From Eubacterium sp. (GTDB lineage: Bacteria; Bacillota; Clostridia; Lachnospirales; Lachnospiraceae), in NCBI GenBank assembly GCA_024690665.1, contig JAILOU010000044.1:38845-102844 (forward strand): a stretch of 64,000 nt of DNA, written 5' to 3'. The first letter of the stretch is position 1. Each line of letters opens with the position of its first letter. Made by a program: the position numbers and the translations under genes. The notes beneath the pieces are model-generated. The model saw nothing but the letters and a program-made list of their open reading frames with translations, had not been told where the DNA came from and searched no databases. Of the stretch, positions 28,029 to 35,606 are shown one piece after another.

Positions 28029-28825
28029 AACAAATAAGTGCAAAGTATGAGGAATTAAAGTCTGCGCTTAAGAAGCTGGGGCAGGTTGCGGTAGCCTACT
28101 CGGGAGGCGTGGATTCGACTTTTTTGTTATATGCTGCGAAAGAGGTTTTGGGAGAGCGGGTAATTGCGGTTACCGCTTCTTCCTCGCTTATGACCAAAGA
28201 GGAAATCTTGCAGACGAAAGAATATTGTAAAAAGCTTGGCGTGCGTCAACTCGTAGTGGAGATAAATCCGCTCGCAGTGGAAGGATTTTCGCAAAATCCC
28301 AAAAATCGCTGCTATCTGTGTAAACATGCAATCTTTCAGAGGATGCTAAAAGAAGTCAAAAAGGCCGGGGATTACCGGCTTGTAGAAGGATCCAATATGG
28401 ATGACGATGCGGATTACAGACCGGGCGCTGTGGCAATCAAAGAACTTGGAATCGGCAGTCCGCTTCATGATGCCGGGCTTTTAAAAGAAGAGATTCGTAA
28501 GTTATCAAAGGAACATAAGATTCCGACCTGGAACAAACCGTCCATGGCGTGCCTGGCAAGTCGGTTTGCTTATGGGGAGGAAATCACCACGCAAAAGCTT
28601 CAGATGGTAGGAAGTGCAGAAAGTTTTTTGCGGGAACTTGGGTTTACGCAGTTGCGCGTTAGAATGCATGGAACAATTGCCAGAATTGAGCTTATATCAG
28701 ATGAATTCACCAAGTTTATGTGGGAAGACACCCGTATGCGGGTGTATAAAAAGTTAAAAGAACTTGGATTTTCTTATGTGGCGTTAGACCTGATCGGTTA
28801 TCGCATGGGAAGTATGAACGAATAA
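28025..28825 (+). CDS. larE: LarE, ATP-dependent sulfur transferase of the nickel-pincer pathway
   Basis: Adenylates the pyridinium dicarboxylate and converts its carboxylates to thiocarboxylates. 266 residues, PP-loop AYSGGVDST (24-32), EGSNMDDDADYRPG, and KPSMACLASRFAYG. Cys176 coincides with the sacrificial Cys176 of L. plantarum LarE, but Cys96 and Cys99 (RCYLCK) are also present; three such cysteines mark the variant LarE group reported to hold a [4Fe-4S] cluster and act catalytically rather than sacrificially. Overlaps larC (ATGA). Followed by a bidirectional terminator. Confidence 0.95.
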   Translation: MKQISAKYEELKSALKKLGQVAVAYSGGVDSTFLLYAAKEVLGERVIAVTASSSLMTKEEILQTKEYCKKLGVRQLVVEINPLAVEGFSQNPKNRCYLCKHAIFQRMLKEVKKAGDYRLVEGSNMDDDADYRPGAVAIKELGIGSPLHDAGLLKEEIRKLSKEHKIPTWNKPSMACLASRFAYGEEITTQKLQMVGSAESFLRELGFTQLRVRMHGTIARIELISDEFTKFMWEDTRMRVYKKLKELGFSYVALDLIGYRMGSMNE

Positions 28826-28826
28826 A

Positions 28827-28857
28827 ATGGAGTGCAGGTTTCTGCACTCCATCTTTT
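28827..28857. terminator. Bidirectional terminator between larE and rpoN
   Basis: ATGGAGTGCAG-GTTT-CTGCACTCCAT, an 11-bp perfect stem with a tetraloop, followed by CTTTTT on the plus strand. Confidence 0.93.
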
Positions 28858-30233
28858 TATCCCCACTGACGGCGTCCCACTTTGTCCGGGATGCCGATTT
28901 CATCTCTGTATTTGGAAACGGTTCGTCGGGAAATTATAATTCCGTGTTCTGCCAGTTTCTCTGAAATAATCCTGTCATTATAAGGTTTTTCTTTGTTTTC
29001 TGTTCGAACAATTTCACGAATCATTGCTTTTGCATGGTCTGGCGTAATATGTTTCGATTCTGAGGGGTCCCTGGTTTTAATGGATTTTGACAAGAAATAA
29101 TTTAATGGATATACACCCCAGGAACATTGTAGGTATTTACCTTTCATTGCACGAGAAATTGTGGATTCGTGCAGATTAAGTTCTTCGGCCAGGTCAGCCT
29201 GCTTGAGTGGTTTTTTACTCAGAGGTCCAAACATAAAAAAGTCCATCTGATGCTCTACAATGGCATGTGCGACCTTTGACAGAGTGGATTTTCTTTGTGC
29301 AATGCATTTTTGCACCCACTCGGCCTGGGCAATCTTCGAATCGAGATATTTTTTCGCTTCCGTGTCAGTGGTGGTTTGCGACATTTTCTGATAAAAAGAA
29401 CTGACACTGAAGGTTGGATATTGCGAGTCGTTAATCAGAATCTGAAAATGTTGCGAGAAGCGGACAACCAGTACATCGGGGGTTACGTATTTAATATTTT
29501 CCCGATTGCTAAAGTGGCTGCCCGGTTTCGGATTCAGAGTCTTTATTTCTTCAATAATCTGACAGGCCGCACTCGTCGTAATCTGACACGCTGAAGTAAT
29601 CGCGTGGATACGGTTTCGTGCGATGTCGGAAAGGTGATGTCTTAAGATCTGTTCCTTGCAAGGTGTCAAGGAACCTTGACGCTTCAGTTGCAGAATCAGA
29701 CATTCGCTAAGTGAAGATGCACCGACTCCGGCAGGATCAAGTGTCTTGAGATGATCCAGATAGTGGTGTAATTCTTCGTAGGACAGATGAAGCTTCTCGG
29801 CCAGTTGTGGTAAATCGTCTGTCAGATAACCATTTTCATCCAAAAGCAGTGTAAGGTATTCAAAGATTGCCTGGTCATGCGGTGACAGTTCAGAGGAAAT
29901 CAGCTGCGACATCAGATATTCTGATAGGGATTCTTCGGAATCATGCTGATTGTGCCACTGTTGTTCCATACAGGCATCTTCTTGTTCCTGCTTATAATAG
30001 ATCTTGTTTTTTTGATCGGTCGAGGCAAGCCACTCCAGCTTACGATTTAAGTCAGGAGAGATACGTTCTTGCCCAAGCACTGCCATGTCATCACACTCGA
30101 TGACCGGATTTTCCAGGGCGAGTTTACCAATATATTCTTCAAGTTCCGTGGAATTCATTTGCAGAATTTCCGTAGATTGAATAATTTTTTGAGATAAGTG
30201 TTGCTGTTGCGCAACATTCATAGTAAGTTCCAT
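28857..30233 (-). CDS. rpoN: RNA polymerase sigma-54 factor
   Basis: 458 residues. Region I (activator-responsive) reads QQHLSQKIIQSTEILQMNSTELEEYI; an acidic region II follows; the core-binding region contains LDPAGVGASSLSECLILQL; the HTH reads LHESTISRAMKGKYLQCSWGVYPLNYFLSK; and the C-terminal RpoN box is ISRRTVSKYRDEIGIP (usually ARRTVAKYRE). GGGAGA lies before the ATG. It begins 20 bp after the end of the 4-hydroxybutyryl-CoA dehydratase gene on the same strand, so it appears to be transcribed from that gene's sigma-54 promoter. This would make sigma-54 synthesis autocatalytic. Confidence 0.97.
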   Translation of the reverse strand: MELTMNVAQQQHLSQKIIQSTEILQMNSTELEEYIGKLALENPVIECDDMAVLGQERISPDLNRKLEWLASTDQKNKIYYKQEQEDACMEQQWHNQHDSEESLSEYLMSQLISSELSPHDQAIFEYLTLLLDENGYLTDDLPQLAEKLHLSYEELHHYLDHLKTLDPAGVGASSLSECLILQLKRQGSLTPCKEQILRHHLSDIARNRIHAITSACQITTSAACQIIEEIKTLNPKPGSHFSNRENIKYVTPDVLVVRFSQHFQILINDSQYPTFSVSSFYQKMSQTTTDTEAKKYLDSKIAQAEWVQKCIAQRKSTLSKVAHAIVEHQMDFFMFGPLSKKPLKQADLAEELNLHESTISRAMKGKYLQCSWGVYPLNYFLSKSIKTRDPSESKHITPDHAKAMIREIVRTENKEKPYNDRIISEKLAEHGIIISRRTVSKYRDEIGIPDKVGRRQWG

Positions 30234-30253
30234 AACAATCTCTCCCGTTAAGT

Positions 30254-31705
30254 TTAGGCTTTGATATGTGCAATCTTTTTGGCAAGTTCTTTTTTCATTT
30301 CCAGATTACCCTGGCGGGAAATCATGATTCTTTGTGCCTGCGGAGAACCGGCACCATGCATGGATTCGGTACGGTAGCCAACGGCAGCCGTTCCAAGTGT
30401 AAGGTTCTCAATCAGACGCAGAATTTTAAGACGATCTTCCGTGGATACGTCACTGACACCCTTAAAATACTTTTCGACTACGGCACCGATTTCAGGGGAT
30501 CGAAGGTCTGCTTCTGACGGCGCGGTTACCACAAGTCCACCTGCAATGTCCTCTGCAAGTCTTGCAATTTCATAAGGAAATCGTGTGACATTTTGTTTAC
30601 AGACATTGGCCAAAAGAAGGTTGATTAAGTAGTTTCCGGATGCAGTCTTTGTGCCTTCGCTTGAACATGCAATACCGCAACTAAATAAGGTTTCGTTAAG
30701 ATGCGTCATTTCGATTAATTTGTCTTTTACATGAGAGGCTTTTGCAACTCCGTTATACTGTGCTGCAACAGCTGTTGCACCGATGAGTACATCACCGACG
30801 CCGACTTTACAACCGCCATAGGACTGTCTGTGATAGCCGGCAAATCGTTCTACCAGCATTCCGGCGAAGTCGTATTCGCCGTTCATAAAGATACGGTCAT
30901 TTGGAACGAAGACATCGTCGAAGACAACAAGTGCTTCCACACCGCCGAATTCTTCATTGCCGACGTCAAGTGTGGTGTTTTCCATTTTTCGTGTGTCACA
31001 GGACTGACGGCCGATAATCATGTATAGTCCTTTGGCATCGGTTGGAACGGCAAAGGATACAGCGTAGTCTTTGTCTGCCTCGCCCATGGAGATGGTTGGC
31101 ATAACAATTACTTCGTGGGAATTTAAGATTCCGGTCTGATGAGCCTTTGCTCCTCGTACGACGATGCCGTCTTCGCGACGTTCTACAACGCGAAGGAATA
31201 AGTCCGGATCATCTTGTTCATGCGGCGCCTTGGAACGATCTCCCTTAGGGTCTGTCATGGCGCCGTCGATGGTAAGGTCTTTTGTCTGGCAGTAGGCCAG
31301 GTATTTTTTGAAGTTTTCATGATAATTGGTATGGTATTTTTCGTCAATCTCGTAAGTTGTACTGTAAACGGCGTTGAAAGAATCCATACCGACGCAACGC
31401 TGGAAGCAGGCTGCTGTTTTTTGACCGCACAGTCTTTGCATTTTCACCTTGTTTTTTAAGTCTTGCGTACTTTGGTGAATGTGTGTGAATCGGTTAATTG
31501 TTTCTCCTGTAATGTGTGATGTGGCAGTCATAAGTTCCTTGTATTCAGGAAGTTGTGCCAGATCATAGGTCATACGAACGGAATTAAGAGATGGTCTGAG
31601 AATCGGATGATCCTGAGGGTTTTCAATCTTTTTTCCGAACATATATACCTGCATGTTCATTTTGCGGATGCTTTCCATATATTCAGCACCTGTCATTAAA
31701 GCCAT
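30254..31705 (-). CDS. abfD: 4-hydroxybutyryl-CoA dehydratase / vinylacetyl-CoA isomerase
   Basis: FAD and [4Fe-4S] enzyme that turns 4-hydroxybutyryl-CoA into crotonyl-CoA. From ATG 31705 (AAAGGAGGAG just upstream) the protein has 483 residues and matches closely what I recall of the Clostridium aminobutyricum enzyme: VYMFGKKIENPQDHPILRPS, the cluster ligands CFQRC (Cys100, Cys104), GAMTDPKGDRSKAP, and HRQSYGGCK with His292 and Cys299 as the remaining ligands, then SMHGAGSPQAQRIMISRQGN. All four ligands are present. A longer form from 31741 would begin about 7 nt after the predicted transcription start and lacks a ribosome site. It shares an operon with rpoN and faces a divergent sigma-54 operon. 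No CoA-transferase for 4-hydroxybutyrate is nearby. Confidence 0.96.
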   Translation of the reverse strand: MALMTGAEYMESIRKMNMQVYMFGKKIENPQDHPILRPSLNSVRMTYDLAQLPEYKELMTATSHITGETINRFTHIHQSTQDLKNKVKMQRLCGQKTAACFQRCVGMDSFNAVYSTTYEIDEKYHTNYHENFKKYLAYCQTKDLTIDGAMTDPKGDRSKAPHEQDDPDLFLRVVERREDGIVVRGAKAHQTGILNSHEVIVMPTISMGEADKDYAVSFAVPTDAKGLYMIIGRQSCDTRKMENTTLDVGNEEFGGVEALVVFDDVFVPNDRIFMNGEYDFAGMLVERFAGYHRQSYGGCKVGVGDVLIGATAVAAQYNGVAKASHVKDKLIEMTHLNETLFSCGIACSSEGTKTASGNYLINLLLANVCKQNVTRFPYEIARLAEDIAGGLVVTAPSEADLRSPEIGAVVEKYFKGVSDVSTEDRLKILRLIENLTLGTAAVGYRTESMHGAGSPQAQRIMISRQGNLEMKKELAKKIAHIKA

Positions 31706-31753
31706 ATTGCTCCTCCTTTGTATTATACAAAAATTTTTCATTTCATAAAGTTA

Positions 31754-31804
31754 TTACAGCAAGAAACGTGCCAGTTTTTTAAATTGGCACGTTTCTTGCT
31801 GTAA
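31754..31804. promoter_or_regulatory. Two divergent identical sigma-54 promoters forming a perfect 20-bp inverted repeat
   Basis: Arms 31754-31773 and 31785-31804 are perfect reverse complements separated by 11 nt. Each arm reads, outwards, TGGCACGTTTCTTGCTGTAA, which contains a full -24/-12 promoter (GG-N10-GC). The minus promoter (31773-31758, start near 31748) serves abfD-rpoN; the plus promoter (31785-31800, start near 31811) serves the NifU-like gene. The two -24 elements are only 12 bp apart, so two polymerases would collide at this site. Confidence 0.93.
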
Positions 31805-31833
31805 ATAAGGGAAAAGAATAAAGGAGGATGGCT

Positions 31834-32148
31834 ATGAGAGGTATATCAGATGCAACGATGCAACAGATTGAAGATGTGATTGCAAAAAATGTGCGACCGG
31901 TCCTGGAACGTCATAACGGAGATCTTGCAGTTTCTTCTTATAAAAAAGGAATCCTGAAAGTAAAGCTTCTTGGCAATTGTGCCGGATGCCCGAGCGCAAG
32001 GCTCACAACTGAGGAAATTGTTAAAAAAGAGATTCTTAATGCGGTAGAAGAAGTAAAAGAAGTCGAACTGATACAAGAAGTAAGTGAAGATATGCTGGAA
32101 TTGGCAAGAAAGCTGCTTCATGAACACAGTGGCTCACTGGCAATCTAA
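31834..32148 (+). CDS. NifU-like C-terminal-domain Fe-S scaffold protein
   Basis: 104 residues from ATG 31834, chosen because AGGAGG (31822-31827) lies 6 nt upstream; the ATG at 31828 directly abuts it. NifU_C family features: GDLAVSSYKKGILKVKLLGNCAGCPSA, with the cluster-binding CxxC at CAGC. Such proteins assemble or carry [4Fe-4S] clusters. Placed divergently from the [4Fe-4S] dehydratase and under a twin promoter, it probably supplies or repairs clusters for that enzyme (inference). The C-terminal about 35 residues are an extra charged helix. Confidence 0.9.
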   Translation: MRGISDATMQQIEDVIAKNVRPVLERHNGDLAVSSYKKGILKVKLLGNCAGCPSARLTTEEIVKKEILNAVEEVKEVELIQEVSEDMLELARKLLHEHSGSLAI

Positions 32149-32152
32149 AAAA

Positions 32153-32169
32153 CAGGCATGTAATTTGCA
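32153..32169 (+). promoter_or_regulatory. Probable sigma-54 promoter for the hbd-thiolase-ADH operon
   Basis: CAGGCATGTAATTTGCA: GG at 32155-32156, ten bases, GC at 32167-32168. The -24 element is less perfect (AGGCAT for TGGCAC), but spacing is exact and the site lies in the 81-bp gap before the 3-hydroxyacyl-CoA dehydrogenase gene. Confidence 0.7.
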
Positions 32170-32229
32170 ATATATACAGGTGAGAATCGGGACATAAATG
32201 CCCGGTAGAAAAGAAAGGAGACTTACATA

Positions 32230-33171
32230 ATGAAGAAGAAAAATGTTGCAGTGCTCGGTGCCGGCAAGATGGGACTTGGAATTGCGCAGCTATTTGCAAC
32301 TAAGGGACATGAGGTTAAGGTCATCTATGTTTATGACGACAAGGAGCGCGTTGATGCACCGGCAGTGATTCGAGAGAATCTGGGTGTTCTAGTAAAAAAT
32401 GACGTGTTAACACAAAAGGATGCGGATGAGGCAGCGCAGCGAGTAGGGTTCGTAGATACAATCGAAGAAGTTGCGGACTTTGCAGATATCGTTTTTGAAG
32501 GAATTATTGAGAATCTGGAGATTAAGCAGGATTACTTTAAGAAGATGGATGAAATCTTCCCGGTTCATACCATTTTAGCAACCAATACATCTGCAATCAG
32601 TGTGACTCAGATCGCAGAAAAGTCTGTGCATAAAGAACGAATTATCGGAACGCATTACTGGAATCCGGCATATCTGGTTCCGCTCGTAGAAGTGATTCGA
32701 ACCAAATATGTATCGGAAGAAACGGTAACAGCAACGTATGAATTATTACAGGATGCCGGAAAGAAGCCGGTAATTGTTAAGAAGGATGTTCCGGGATTTT
32801 TGGCAAATCGTATGCAGCATGCGCTGTTTCGTGAAGCACTTTCCATTATTGAGCATGACATTGCAGATCCGGCAGACGTAGACGATGCCATCAAGTATGG
32901 GTTTGGTATGCGTCTTGGCATCTGCGCACCGGTTGAAGTAATGGATATGGGAGGTCTTGATCTTACCTATTCTATTCATGAGTATCTGTTTCCGCATATT
33001 GAGAATTCGACAACGCCATCGAAGCTTTTAACAGAGAATATCGAAAAAGGAAATCTGGGATTCAAGAGCGGAAAAGGCTTGATGGAATGGTCAAAAGAAG
33101 ATGTGAAGAAGGCCAATGAGGAACTGACCGAAGGCCTGATTAAAGTCGCAAAAGCACTTGGAAGATTATAA
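32230..33171 (+). CDS. 3-hydroxyacyl-CoA (3-hydroxybutyryl-CoA) dehydrogenase
   Basis: NAD(P)-dependent oxidation of 3-hydroxyacyl-CoA to 3-ketoacyl-CoA. 313 residues, slightly longer than the usual about 282. Rossmann motif VLGAGKMGLGIAQLFATKGHEV; catalytic His in GTHYWNPAYLVPLVEVI (the usual form is GxHFFNPxxxMxLVEV, so the YWNPAYL variant is noteworthy), Asn in ATNTSAIS, Glu in the VEV run, and C-terminal domain VPGFLANRMQHALFREAL and FGMRLG. AAAGGAG precedes the ATG. Together with the thiolase 17 bp downstream it would take 3-hydroxybutyryl-CoA to acetyl-CoA. Confidence 0.92.
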   Translation: MKKKNVAVLGAGKMGLGIAQLFATKGHEVKVIYVYDDKERVDAPAVIRENLGVLVKNDVLTQKDADEAAQRVGFVDTIEEVADFADIVFEGIIENLEIKQDYFKKMDEIFPVHTILATNTSAISVTQIAEKSVHKERIIGTHYWNPAYLVPLVEVIRTKYVSEETVTATYELLQDAGKKPVIVKKDVPGFLANRMQHALFREALSIIEHDIADPADVDDAIKYGFGMRLGICAPVEVMDMGGLDLTYSIHEYLFPHIENSTTPSKLLTENIEKGNLGFKSGKGLMEWSKEDVKKANEELTEGLIKVAKALGRL

Positions 33172-33188
33172 AAAAGGAGCAAAAGGAA

Positions 33189-34367
33189 ATGAGAAACGTA
33201 GTTATTGTGGCAGGATGTCGTACACCAATCGGAACAATCGGAGGACAGTTTAAGACGATTACATCGCTGGATTTGTCTATTCCGGTTATGCAGAACCTAC
33301 TGAAGAGATCGGGCGTTAATCCGGAGTCGATTGAGGATGTCATCTGGGGATGCAACTATCAAAGAACATATAAGGAAAATAACCTTGCAAGAGTTGCAGC
33401 GGTAAAGGCCGGACTTCCGGTAACCGTTCCGGGAATCACGATTCATCGAAATTGTACTTCATCTATGTCAGCCATTCAGATGGGATTCTACCAGATTAAG
33501 GCAGGAGAGGCTGATTGCATTATGGCCGGAGGAGCCGATAGCATGAGTACCGCTCCGCATATGGTCTTTAACGCCAGATATGGTCAAAAGTACGGACATA
33601 TGGAGATGCGTGATTCGATGTGGGATTCCCTGACGAATCTTGGAGTCGGACCGGCAATGGGAATTACAGCGGAAAATGTAGCAGACAAATATAACATCAC
33701 ACGTGAGCAGATGGATGCATATTCACTTCGCTCACAGCAAAGAGCTGTTGCAGCCATCGATGCCGGAAGATTCGAAGAAGAAATCATTCCGATTACGGTG
33801 TCTTCACGCAAGGGCGATAAGGTGTACACCGTAGATGAGTATCCAAAGCGGGATGCAACACTTGAAGGTTTGGCAAAATTAAAGCCGGCCTTCAAAGAAG
33901 GCGGTAAGGTGACAGCCGGAAATGCATCCGGTATGAACGATGCCGCATCCGGTGTCATCTTGATGGAAGAAGAAAAGGCAAAGGAACTTGGTATGCCAAT
34001 CATTGCCAGAGTTGTCAGCGTTGCAACAACCGGTGTGGAGCCGGAACTTATGGGAATCGGACCAATCAGCGCGACAAACAAGGCTCTGGATAAGGCAGGG
34101 CTTACGATTGATGATATTGATTTGTTTGAGATTAACGAAGCGTTTTCATCACAGTGTTTGGCATGTCAGAAGGAACTAAAGATTCCGGATGATAAGTTAA
34201 ATGTAAATGGAGGGGGCATTTCCCTTGGTCACCCGGTAGGGGCAACCGGCTCAAGAATCGTTATTTCACTCATGTATGAGATGAAAAGACGAGGCAACCG
34301 CTATGGAATTGCAACGTTATGTGCCGGAGGCGGAATGGGAACAGCCGTATTGATTGAAATGGTATAG
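33189..34367 (+). CDS. Acetyl-CoA acetyltransferase (thiolase)
   Basis: 392-residue thiolase: nucleophilic Cys in HRNCTSSMSAIQMG, GGADSMS, NEAFSSQCLACQKEL, active-site His in GGGISLGHPVGATGSRI and the second Cys in LCAGGGMG. Cleaves acetoacetyl-CoA to two acetyl-CoA, or the reverse. AAAGGAG precedes the ATG. The N-terminal start MRNVVIVAGCRTPIG is canonical. Its stop is 10 bp before the alcohol dehydrogenase start. Confidence 0.96.
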   Translation: MRNVVIVAGCRTPIGTIGGQFKTITSLDLSIPVMQNLLKRSGVNPESIEDVIWGCNYQRTYKENNLARVAAVKAGLPVTVPGITIHRNCTSSMSAIQMGFYQIKAGEADCIMAGGADSMSTAPHMVFNARYGQKYGHMEMRDSMWDSLTNLGVGPAMGITAENVADKYNITREQMDAYSLRSQQRAVAAIDAGRFEEEIIPITVSSRKGDKVYTVDEYPKRDATLEGLAKLKPAFKEGGKVTAGNASGMNDAASGVILMEEEKAKELGMPIIARVVSVATTGVEPELMGIGPISATNKALDKAGLTIDDIDLFEINEAFSSQCLACQKELKIPDDKLNVNGGGISLGHPVGATGSRIVISLMYEMKRRGNRYGIATLCAGGGMGTAVLIEMV

Positions 34368-34377
34368 GAAGGAACAT

Positions 34378-35541
34378 ATGCATAATTTTGTATTTCATAT
34401 TCCGACAGAAATCTATTTTGGTAAGGGCACACAGCAAAATATTGGAAAGATTGCCAAGCAGTATGGATCGCGGGTTTTACTTTTGTATGGAAGTGAGCGA
34501 GTCGTAAAAAACGGTTTGTTGGGGGAACTGACGAAGAACCTGCAACAAGAAGACATCTCAGTCTACAAGTATGGTGGAATTCAAGCGAATCCATTGCTGA
34601 GCAAGGCAAAAGAGATTGCGAAGTATGCAATAGAAGAGCGAATTGAACTGTTGATTGCCGTTGGCGGTGGAAGTGTGATTGATACGGCAAAAGCTGTCAG
34701 TATTGCAGCAGTCAATAAAGCAGACTTATGGACCTATTACGAACAGGGAAAGGAGGTGCCAAAGGCACTTCCGGTAGGTTGCGTTGTAACGATGGCTGCA
34801 ACAGCAAGTGAAGCAAATTGTGTTTCAGTGTTAAGTCATGACAGCAAAAAACAAAAGAAGATGTTCGCACATCCGCAGTTGTTTCCGCGATTTTCCATCT
34901 TAAATCCGGAACTGACGTATACGGCATCGCCAAAGCAGACGGCCGTAGGAGCGATTGATATATTCTCGCATGCATTTGAGCGATATTTTTGCTTGGAACA
35001 AAGAGGGACTTTGCGAAACAAATTGTGTGGTGCAATTATGCAAACTGTTGTTGCAGAATTGCCAAAAGCAATGGAAAGCCCTTGCGATTATGACAGTCGT
35101 GCCCAGCTGATGTGGGCGGCGACGATGGCGCACAGCGATATGATAGGTACGGAAGGGGTCTTTGCCTGCCATGAAATGTCTCATGTATTGACCGAAGAAT
35201 ACGGGTTAGCGCATGGTGTGGCGCTGGCAATCTTGATGCCGGCATGGCTTAAATTCATGCTTCCTTGGCATATGGATCTGTTGGCGGAATTTGCACGGGA
35301 AGTATGGGGAGAGGAGTTAAAAGGCTGTGATGATGTGGAAGCATCACAGGAAGGTATTTTCAAAATGCAACAGTTCATTGGAAGATGTCATCTCCCGCTT
35401 TCCTTGCATGAGGCCGGAATTAATACAAGAAACTCTGAGCGTCTGGCAGAAAAATTACTGACAGGGCGTGATTATGTCGGAGAAGCATTTGAAAAAATCA
35501 ACAAAGAAGGGGCGAGCATAATATTTCAGATGGCAGAATAA
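34378..35541 (+). CDS. Iron-containing alcohol dehydrogenase
   Basis: 387 residues from ATG 34378 (AAGGAA upstream; the frame is open back to 34354 inside the thiolase gene but that start lacks a ribosome site). Group III alcohol dehydrogenase: FHIPTEIYFGKGTQQNIG, GGGSVIDTAKAVSI, and iron ligands in AIDIFSHAFE (Asp, His), CHEMSH (His) and GLAHGVALAI (His). It most resembles the butanol/4-hydroxybutyrate dehydrogenase group. In this context it could interconvert 4-hydroxybutyrate and succinic semialdehyde or a related aldehyde/alcohol pair; this role is inferred from neighbours. Confidence 0.9.
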   Translation: MHNFVFHIPTEIYFGKGTQQNIGKIAKQYGSRVLLLYGSERVVKNGLLGELTKNLQQEDISVYKYGGIQANPLLSKAKEIAKYAIEERIELLIAVGGGSVIDTAKAVSIAAVNKADLWTYYEQGKEVPKALPVGCVVTMAATASEANCVSVLSHDSKKQKKMFAHPQLFPRFSILNPELTYTASPKQTAVGAIDIFSHAFERYFCLEQRGTLRNKLCGAIMQTVVAELPKAMESPCDYDSRAQLMWAATMAHSDMIGTEGVFACHEMSHVLTEEYGLAHGVALAILMPAWLKFMLPWHMDLLAEFAREVWGEELKGCDDVEASQEGIFKMQQFIGRCHLPLSLHEAGINTRNSERLAEKLLTGRDYVGEAFEKINKEGASIIFQMAE

Positions 35542-35556
35542 GAAAATGGTAAAAAC

Positions 35557-35572
35557 TGGCATCTATTATGCT
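35557..35572 (+). promoter_or_regulatory. Sigma-54 promoter for the DUF362 operon
   Basis: TGGCATCTATTATGCT: GG at 35558-35559, ten bases, GC at 35570-35571, in the 65-bp gap before the DUF362 gene. Predicted start near 35583. Confidence 0.85.
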
Positions 35573-35606
35573 CTTAATAAAGTAAAACAAAACAGGAGGT
35601 AATAAA

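Noticed and set aside
28000..28060. Programmed frameshift joining LarC1 to LarC2
   Set aside because: The frames beyond the larC stop encode LarE or close quickly; no LarC2-like sequence is present.
31706..31741. Longer N-terminus for the 4-hydroxybutyryl-CoA dehydratase
   Set aside because: The start would be about 7 nt after the predicted transcript start and has no ribosome site; the family N-terminus begins at 31705.
31754..31804. The 20-bp inverted repeat as a terminator
   Set aside because: It lies between two divergent gene starts, has no T-run outside the arms, and each arm is a full sigma-54 promoter.
32103..32118. GG-N10-GC match inside the NifU-like gene (TGGCAAG...TGC)
   Set aside because: It lies in coding sequence, matches the consensus poorly around GG, and a better-placed site follows at 32153.
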